Source: JBGTLA01 sp041744375 (GTDB taxonomy: Bacteria > Actinomycetota > Acidimicrobiia > Spongiisociales > ZC4RG35). Taken from it: 18,234 nt of DNA. How positions within the stretch are numbered: position 1 is the first letter of the stretch; every line of letters starts with the position of its first letter. Positions 13,725 through 18,234 of the stretch are shown piece after piece. The translations under genes were made by a program, and so were the position numbers. A model generated the notes under the pieces. It had not been told where the DNA came from. It was given only the letters and a program-made list of their open reading frames with translations, and searched no databases. The stretch covers positions 1-18,234 of the forward strand of contig JBGTLA010000177.1 in NCBI GenBank assembly GCA_041744375.1, given 5' to 3'.

Positions 13725-13751
13725 GGCCCGAATCGCGATTATGTTCGGGCC
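13725..13751. promoter_or_regulatory. Palindromic operator candidate over the CoA ligase promoter
   Basis: GGCCCGAA (13725-13732) and TTCGGGCC (13744-13751) are perfect 8-bp inverted arms 11 bases apart, ending immediately before the ligase ATG. Nested inside is a second perfect palindrome, AATCGCGATT (13731-13740). The right arm overlaps the presumed -10 TATGTT (13740-13745). The 27-bp site lies in the 56-base gap between divergent genes, so one bound dimer could control both. The regulator is not identifiable here. Confidence 0.6.
13740..13745 (+). promoter_or_regulatory. Probable -10 of a leaderless CoA ligase promoter
   Basis: TATGTT ends 6 bases before the ATG at 13752, which would put transcription start at the A of the start codon. 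No Shine-Dalgarno lies between them. It is the best -10 match among the start-proximal hexamers of this window and lies inside the inverted repeat. Confidence 0.5.
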
Positions 13752-15308
13752 ATGTCCTCCGCCCACTTGCCCACCCGGTTGAACATCGATGAGCGGTTCC
13801 TCGGCGCCCGTATCGATGAGGGGATGGGTGACCGCGAGGCGTTGCGCCTCGATGAAGGCTCGCTCTCCTATGGCGATGTCGACGACCTCGCCCGCCGCTA
13901 CGCGGTCGCCCTCCGCTCACTCGGAGTGGGACCCGAGCAGCGGGTGCTGCTCGCTCTCGAGGATGGACCGGAGTACGTGGGTGCGATCTTCGGAATCCTG
14001 CGTATCGGCGCCGTGGCGGTCATGATCAACCCCGGTCTCACCGCCGACGCCATGGGTGCGATCATCGATCGTTCCCGGGCCGCCGTCGCGCTGGTCCACG
14101 TCGCTCATGTCGGTGCCCTGGCGAGAGGCGTCGAAAGGGCGGCGTGGGTACCAGAGCTGGTGGTGGTGGGAGGAGAGGCCGCCGGGCACCGGTCGTGGCA
14201 TGATCTGGAGCAGGCGGGGCCCTGCCTACGCTTCGACACCCATCGCGACGATCCGGCCATCTGGCTGTTCTCGGGGGGTACCACAGGGGCGCCGAAGGCC
14301 GTGGCCCAGACCCACCGGTCGTTTGCCAACACCACGGCCCTCTACCCACCGGTGGTCGGATACGAGCCCGATGACGTGACCATGTCCGTTCCCAAGCTCT
14401 ACTTCGGGTATGCCACCGGGTCCAACCTCTTCTTCCCCTTCTCGATCGGTGCCGCCGCCGTCCTGTTCGGCGAGGCGCCCACCCCCGACGCCCTCTACGA
14501 CCGCATCGAGCGGCATCGCCCCAGCATCCTCGTGCATGTGCCGTCGGCCATGAACCAGATGCTCCGACACGAGAGGGCCTCTAGCGCCGACCTCTCCAGC
14601 CTCCGCTTTGTCACCTCGGCCGGCGAGGCCCTACCCGCCAGCCTGTACCGGGCCTGGGTCGAGCGTTTCGGAGTGGAGGTGCTCGACGGTCTCGGCACCG
14701 CCGAGATGTGGCACGTGTTCGTCACCAACCAGCCTTCTCGGGTGCGTCCGGGGACCCTCGGCACCGTGGTGCCCGGGTTCGAGGTGGCCGTGCGCGACGA
14801 CGACGGTGTCGATGTCGAAGCGGGTGAGGTGGGTCGGTTGTGGGTGAGAGGAGAGTCCCGGGCGCTCGGATACGTCCAAGACCTCGACGAGACCAGCGCC
14901 GTGTTTCAGGGCGAGTGGGTGGTCGCCGGAGATCTCGTGAGCATCGACTCCGATGGTTACGTGACGCATCGCGGGCGAGGAGACGACGCGGTCAAGGTGA
15001 AGGGCAAGTGGTTCCGGCCCCAGGAGCTGGAGAGCTGTCTGCTGGAGCATCCAGCGGTGGTGGCGGCCGCGGCGATCGTGTCGGAGGACGAGGCAGGATT
15101 GACTCGCCCTGTGGCCTTCGTGGTCGTCGCCGCCGAAGTTGGCGAAGAAGAGCTTATCGAGTGGGCCCTGGAACGCATCGAGGCCTACAAGCATCCCCGA
15201 AGGGTCTTCTTTGTCGACAAGCTCCCCGAGACCCACCTCGGCAAAGTGGACCGCAGCCGGCTGCGGCGGATGGCGGAGGGACCCGTCCCGGGCAATTCGA
15301 CCGTGTAG
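13752..15308 (+). CDS. Benzoate/2-aminobenzoate-CoA ligase family protein
   Basis: A 518-residue ANL-superfamily ligase that activates a carboxylic acid through an acyl-adenylate to its CoA thioester. The ATP loop is FSGGTTGAPKAVAQTH (residues 173-188), A5 is LDGLGTAEMWHVF (311-323), the hinge region has VAGDLVSIDSDGY (391-403), and catalytic Lys498 lies in THLGKVDR. The segment KLYFGYATGSNLFFPFSIGA (215-234) and His321 after the AEM motif are characteristic of benzoate-CoA ligases, where they shape the aromatic pocket. With tryptophan dioxygenase and a kynureninase-like gene next door, 2-aminobenzoate (anthranilate) is the most economical substrate; benzoate or another aryl acid remains possible. 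It is divergent from the aminotransferase across a palindromic promoter and has no Shine-Dalgarno. Confidence 0.88.
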   Translation: MSSAHLPTRLNIDERFLGARIDEGMGDREALRLDEGSLSYGDVDDLARRYAVALRSLGVGPEQRVLLALEDGPEYVGAIFGILRIGAVAVMINPGLTADAMGAIIDRSRAAVALVHVAHVGALARGVERAAWVPELVVVGGEAAGHRSWHDLEQAGPCLRFDTHRDDPAIWLFSGGTTGAPKAVAQTHRSFANTTALYPPVVGYEPDDVTMSVPKLYFGYATGSNLFFPFSIGAAAVLFGEAPTPDALYDRIERHRPSILVHVPSAMNQMLRHERASSADLSSLRFVTSAGEALPASLYRAWVERFGVEVLDGLGTAEMWHVFVTNQPSRVRPGTLGTVVPGFEVAVRDDDGVDVEAGEVGRLWVRGESRALGYVQDLDETSAVFQGEWVVAGDLVSIDSDGYVTHRGRGDDAVKVKGKWFRPQELESCLLEHPAVVAAAAIVSEDEAGLTRPVAFVVVAAEVGEEELIEWALERIEAYKHPRRVFFVDKLPETHLGKVDRSRLRRMAEGPVPGNSTV

Positions 15309-15362
15309 CGGCAGTCGTGGCCGCCATCGGCACGATTCTAGATTCATGCTGTCGGTGGGTCC

Positions 15363-15368
15363 TACCCT
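15363..15368 (+). promoter_or_regulatory. Possible -10 of the two-component operon promoter
   Basis: TACCCT is followed by 7 bases and GTG 15376, matching the leaderless pattern. A second hexamer, TAGATT (15339-15344), sits directly before ATG 15346 and would instead start transcription downstream of that ATG. Either way the longer start at 15346 looks less likely. Confidence 0.3.
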
Positions 15369-15375
15369 GCCGAAT

Positions 15376-16512
15376 GTGCAGCCTGTAATGACGTCGAGTG
15401 TCGAGCCGGCCCTCAGGCATGCCGTGGTCCTCTTCCGGATGCTGGCCCTGGGCTGGATGGGTCTGATGGTGGCCATCACCCTTGTTTCGGACCGTTCGGC
15501 GAATCGGGTGGTGGTGCTGACCGCGCTGGCTGTGGCGGTGGTGGCGGGGGTGGCGTCGCTCCGCCACCTCCGCGCCGACCGCCCTCTGAACGGTCGGTTT
15601 CTCCTCGCAGACGGGCTGGTGGCATTGGCCGTGGCCACGGCCCCTCACGCCGCCGGAGCGCGCAGTGCCTTCTTTGGGGGATATCCCATGTCGTGGGTCG
15701 TGATCGTCTCCTTGGCGCTGGGAGCCGGATGGGCATTGGCCGCGGCGGGAGCCTTCGTCGCCACCCAGGCTGGGGCCTGGGTGCTGGGAGCTCCCTCCGT
15801 GCCGTCGCTCGGCGATCTGTTGTCGGTGGCAGTGCTGGCATCGGTGGTGGCGCTGGTGGTGGCATCGGGAGCGGCCTTTCTGAGGACCGAGGAGAGGCGT
15901 CGCGCCGAGGCGGAGAGACAACTGGAAGAAGAACGACGACGCCACCATGTGGCCCAGGCCAGGATGGAGGAACGTCTGCAGGTGGCCGACGACCTCCACG
16001 ATTCGCTTCTGCAGACGGTGCGAGTGATCGGTCTCGACCCCGGCGATCCGCAACGAGTCAAGTCTCTGGCACGGCGCCAGGAGCGAGAGCTGAGGTCGCT
16101 GATCGAACGTATGCACGGGGGGCCGCAGGCGGGTGCGGCGGCGGCGATGAGGGCGGAAGCGGCCGACGTGGAGGATCTCTTCGGGGTGACGATCGATGTG
16201 GTGGCGGTAGGGGACACCGACATGGACCAGGGTGCCACGGCCCTGGTGAGGGCGGCCCGGGAGGTGATCGTCAACGCAGCGCGTCATTCCGGCGCTCCCC
16301 GAGTCGACGTCACTCTCGAGGTGGGGACTCACGAGGTGGGTGTGGTCGTTCGCGACAGCGGTCGCGGCTTCGAGGTAGGCCAGGATGTTCAAGGCCATGG
16401 TTTGGGTGCTGTCAGGTCGAGAGTGGAACGTGTCGGAGGCAGGTTGTCGATCAGCAGTAGCCCGGGGGAGGGCACGGAGGTCGAGTTGTCGGTGCCGCGG
16501 GTGAGGTCGTGA
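15376..16512 (+). CDS. Membrane sensor histidine kinase, MacS-like
   Basis: A NarL-type sensor kinase. Numbered from GTG 15376 it has 378 residues: five or six hydrophobic segments between about residues 15 and 169, a short arginine/glutamate-rich coiled coil (171-203), a DHp segment with phosphoacceptor His208 in ADDLHDSLLQT, and a HATPase domain. The HATPase shows the N box REVIVNAARHS, G1 DSGRGF and G2 GHGLGAVRSRV. The DHp is compact and followed by QRVKSLARRQERELRSL, a pattern I associate with the actinobacterial MacS group rather than longer NarX-like kinases. No large extracellular sensor domain exists, so the signal is probably sensed in or at the membrane. The start is uncertain: ATG 15346, GTG 15376 and ATG 15388 are all in frame. 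The stop overlaps the response regulator start. Confidence 0.85.
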   Translation: MQPVMTSSVEPALRHAVVLFRMLALGWMGLMVAITLVSDRSANRVVVLTALAVAVVAGVASLRHLRADRPLNGRFLLADGLVALAVATAPHAAGARSAFFGGYPMSWVVIVSLALGAGWALAAAGAFVATQAGAWVLGAPSVPSLGDLLSVAVLASVVALVVASGAAFLRTEERRRAEAERQLEEERRRHHVAQARMEERLQVADDLHDSLLQTVRVIGLDPGDPQRVKSLARRQERELRSLIERMHGGPQAGAAAAMRAEAADVEDLFGVTIDVVAVGDTDMDQGATALVRAAREVIVNAARHSGAPRVDVTLEVGTHEVGVVVRDSGRGFEVGQDVQGHGLGAVRSRVERVGGRLSISSSPGEGTEVELSVPRVRS

Positions 16513-17291
16513 TGGTTCCCCGGGTCGTGATCGTGGACGATCACACCATCGCCCGCGCCGGGACCAAGGCCCTGCTGGGGGACAAGGTAGAGGTGGTGGG
16601 CGAGGCGGCCGACGTTGCCGAGGCCATCGAAATGATCCGCTCCACCACCCCCGATCTGGTCTTGCTCGACGTCCGCATGCCCGGGGGCGGGGGCGGGGCT
16701 GTGTTGGAGGCCATTGCCGGAGACAACGTGCGGGTGTTGGTGGTGTCGGCCTCATCACACAAGGCAGACGTCCATCGTCTCGTCAAGGCCGGGGCGGTGG
16801 GGTATCTCACAAAGGGGGTGCGAGAGGACGAGTTCGCCGACCAAGTGGTGGCGGCGGCGAGGGGCGAGGCTGTCTTCTCTCGGGAGTTCGCCGCCTGGTT
16901 GGGCGAGGTGCTGGGCGACGCCAAAGGGGATCCCCGCGCCATGGAGGGTCTGACGGCGCGGGAGACAGAGGTGGTGGCGCTGGTGGCGGCAGGCCGCACG
17001 AACAAGGAGATTGCCTCCACGGCCGGAATCTCGGTCAAGACCGTGGAGACCCATCTGGGCAACATCTTCGCCAAGTTGGGTGCCTCGAATCGCCGTGAGG
17101 TGATGAACTGGGCATCTCAGCGGGGAATGGGAGAGTCGGCCGACTTGACCGACCGTCAGCGTCAGATCCTGACGTTGATCGCCCGGGGGCTCCGCAACAT
17201 GGAGATCGCCACCCGCCTCGGCACGACCACTGCCTCGATCGAGGCAGAGGTGAGGTCGATTCTCGAAGCGGTGCGAGCCCTCGAGACCTGA
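16512..17291 (+). CDS. NarL/LuxR-type response regulator with two HTH regions
   Basis: A 259-residue response regulator paired with the kinase just upstream (TGATG overlap; GTG 16509 is an alternative start). The receiver domain has the acidic pair Asp9-Asp10, phosphoacceptor Asp53 in LVLLDVRMPG, Ser79 and Lys101 in YLTKGV. A canonical LuxR/GerE helix-turn-helix covers about residues 147-200 (LTARETEVVALVAAGRTNKE, then SVKTVETHLGNIFAKLG). Normal family members end there, near 210-220 residues. Here a second LuxR-like unit follows at about 212-255 (LTDRQRQILTLIARGLRNME, then IATRLGTTTASIEAEVRSIL). Its recognition helix is poor in basic residues, so it may serve in dimerisation or as a modified DNA reader. 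Target genes are unknown; the adjacent CoA ligase or the downstream membrane protein are possible. Confidence 0.92.
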   Translation: MVPRVVIVDDHTIARAGTKALLGDKVEVVGEAADVAEAIEMIRSTTPDLVLLDVRMPGGGGGAVLEAIAGDNVRVLVVSASSHKADVHRLVKAGAVGYLTKGVREDEFADQVVAAARGEAVFSREFAAWLGEVLGDAKGDPRAMEGLTARETEVVALVAAGRTNKEIASTAGISVKTVETHLGNIFAKLGASNRREVMNWASQRGMGESADLTDRQRQILTLIARGLRNMEIATRLGTTTASIEAEVRSILEAVRALET

Positions 17292-17324
17292 CCCCGCGAC
17301 AGGGGCTCTCGGGGTTTGCCCCGA
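17292..17324 (+). terminator. GC-rich hairpin after the two-component operon
   Basis: Directly after the response regulator stop, CCCC/GGGG (17292-17295 with 17302-17305) and then a stronger hairpin TCGGGG-TTTG-CCCCGA (17309-17324) can form. There is no U-tract, as often seen in GC-rich actinobacteria. Position suggests termination before the next gene; strength is unproven. Confidence 0.4.
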
Positions 17325-17375
17325 TGGTGTGGATCTCGCCGCCCGCCGGCCCACCCGATCGTCGATGTCGACGTG

Positions 17376-17381
17376 TAGCTT
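17376..17381 (+). promoter_or_regulatory. Probable -10 of a leaderless promoter for the terminal membrane protein
   Basis: TAGCTT is followed by the 8 bases GAAATGGC and the ATG at 17390. No Shine-Dalgarno is present. No -35 match was found. Confidence 0.42.
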
Positions 17382-17389
17382 GAAATGGC

Positions 17390-18234
17390 ATGTATCGGCC
17401 CGAACGCCTGGAGCCACCGCCCCCGGGGGAGGTGGTCGAGCTGCGGGTGCACGGAGTGGGAGGGGCGACACCCGAAGAGCTTCTCGACGTGCCTCTCACG
17501 CAACGGGTGGCGGGCGATCCCGCCGCCGGATTCTTCCGTCCCCACCTCGATGAGGGCCGGTGGCCCGAGCTGGAGGGTTACTCGTGGGGAGGGCTGACGT
17601 CGGCCTCCCGGCTCCGTGCCCTCTGGGTACTCCTCACCCCCTTCGCCCTCGTCAATCTGGCCGGATGGATGGTTCGCCACGAGGGCGATCCCACCGACGC
17701 CGAGCCCCGGAGCCGCCGCCCTTTGGAGTCTGCGGCCGTCGCCATGATCCGGTTGTTCGGGTTGGTGGTGACCGTGGCGGCCGTGGGGTTCGTGGCCGTG
17801 GGAGGTATCGACCTCATCGGCTACCAGTGCGGTGCTCGGCCGACCTGCAGCGGTGGCCGGTGGTGGTTGTCACCCTGGGAGAACCAACTCGTCTCGGGCC
17901 ACCTGGGCCGCACTCTGGCCGTCGGGTCACTCGTCCCCATCGTGGGTGCGTTGGGTTTGGCGTGGCTGGCGCGTCGGTCCCAACAGGCGATTCACCCCGG
18001 AACCGGCCGGCGGCAATTCTCGGGGAGCGATGACCCCGCATTCACCGTGAACCTTCGCCACCGCCGCTTGTGGGACTCACCGCACGTGGCCCACAGGTTG
18101 GGCCTGACGCATACCGCCGCTGCCCTCGCCTCGATCGGAGTCACGCTGGCCGTCGTCGTGCAGGAGAGCGGCGTGGCCGAGACCGGGGCTTTCGCCGCCG
18201 CCGGCTGGACGATTCTGCTGGTGTCCGTTGCGGC
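17390..18234 (+). CDS. Actinobacterial multi-pass membrane protein (C-terminus outside window)
   Basis: Open from ATG 17390 to the window edge, 281 residues visible. The N-terminus has VVELRVHGVGGATPEELLDV (residues 15-34), then FFRPHLDEGRWPELEGYSWGGLTS and ALWVLLTPFALVNLAGWM. I recognise this combination from conserved, functionally unassigned membrane proteins of actinobacteria that are usually much longer than the part seen here. Hydrophobic segments lie at about residues 77-94, 116-144, 175-194, 238-258 and 267-281. Two cysteines (147 and 153) flank a loop between segments two and three and could form a disulphide. The His-Gly pair and the WGG tract faintly recall lipase or alpha/beta-hydrolase starts, but no catalytic triad can be judged from the fragment. 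It has its own presumed promoter, so it need not share the two-component operon. Confidence 0.8.
   Translation, partial: MYRPERLEPPPPGEVVELRVHGVGGATPEELLDVPLTQRVAGDPAAGFFRPHLDEGRWPELEGYSWGGLTSASRLRALWVLLTPFALVNLAGWMVRHEGDPTDAEPRSRRPLESAAVAMIRLFGLVVTVAAVGFVAVGGIDLIGYQCGARPTCSGGRWWLSPWENQLVSGHLGRTLAVGSLVPIVGALGLAWLARRSQQAIHPGTGRRQFSGSDDPAFTVNLRHRRLWDSPHVAHRLGLTHTAAALASIGVTLAVVVQESGVAETGAFAAAGWTILLVSVA

Noticed and set aside
12577..13782. 401-codon open frame on the + strand
   Set aside because: Antisense to the aminotransferase and crossing its promoter; no motif.
15154..16758. 534-codon open frame on the - strand
   Set aside because: Antisense to the sensor kinase; arginine/proline/histidine-rich low-information product.
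1..18234. CRISPR array, tRNA, rRNA, insertion sequence or phage genes
   Set aside because: Intergenic gaps are all 113 bases or shorter; no direct-repeat array, cloverleaf or transposase/integrase motif was seen.

Overview
The window is GC-rich, gene-dense DNA with short intergenic gaps, start/stop overlaps (ATGA, GTGA) and several transcription units that seem to lack a ribosome binding site. Together with the gene families present (TrpB2-type tryptophan synthase, LppX-like lipoprotein, MacS-like sensor kinase, and a large membrane protein beginning with an LRVHGVGG motif), this points to a high-GC actinobacterium, perhaps an acidimicrobial or other environmental lineage. The lineage is inference; no rRNA, tRNA, phage, IS or CRISPR sequence was seen. 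I support 19 genes, two of them cut by the window ends.

Layout. 1-2366 (-): hutH then hutI, the first and third steps of histidine degradation, coupled by ATGA; hutI runs off the left end. 2422-3918 (+): hotdog thioesterase, HAD hydrolase and CoA-binding protein, tightly packed. 4019-5014 (+): LppX-like lipoprotein with a methionine-rich core. 5039-6163 (-): acyl-CoA dehydrogenase, divergent from 6253-8209 (+): SDR dehydrogenase, crotonase-fold enzyme, RidA. 8323-9687 (+): TrpB2, preceded by a long hairpin and a strong Shine-Dalgarno. 9684-13695 (-): MgtC-like membrane protein, kynureninase-like PLP enzyme, tryptophan 2,3-dioxygenase and a class V aminotransferase, transcribed right to left. 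13752-15308 (+): benzoate/2-aminobenzoate-type CoA ligase, divergent from the aminotransferase across a palindromic promoter. 15376-17291 (+): two-component system whose regulator carries two LuxR-like helix-turn-helix regions. 17390-end (+): partial membrane protein.

How it fits together. The window reads as an amino-acid catabolism island. Besides histidine, tryptophan could go through tryptophan 2,3-dioxygenase and a kynureninase-like enzyme to anthranilate plus alanine, and the CoA ligase could activate anthranilate to 2-aminobenzoyl-CoA. The acyl-CoA dehydrogenase, SDR, crotonase-fold enzyme and RidA resemble the set expected after the 2-aminobenzoyl-CoA monooxygenase/reductase of the aerobic anthranilate-CoA pathway. 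RidA is a natural candidate to remove the ring nitrogen as an enamine, and the crotonase-fold enzyme lacks both hydratase glutamates, so it may open the ring instead. The ring monooxygenase and an arylformamidase are not in this window, so the pathway is a hypothesis from context.

Regulation. Six transcription units have a TAnnnT hexamer 6-9 bases before the start codon and no Shine-Dalgarno, and two more have a weaker NAnnnT version. This suggests widespread leaderless transcription. The clearest operator candidate is an 8-bp inverted repeat around the -10 of the CoA ligase gene.
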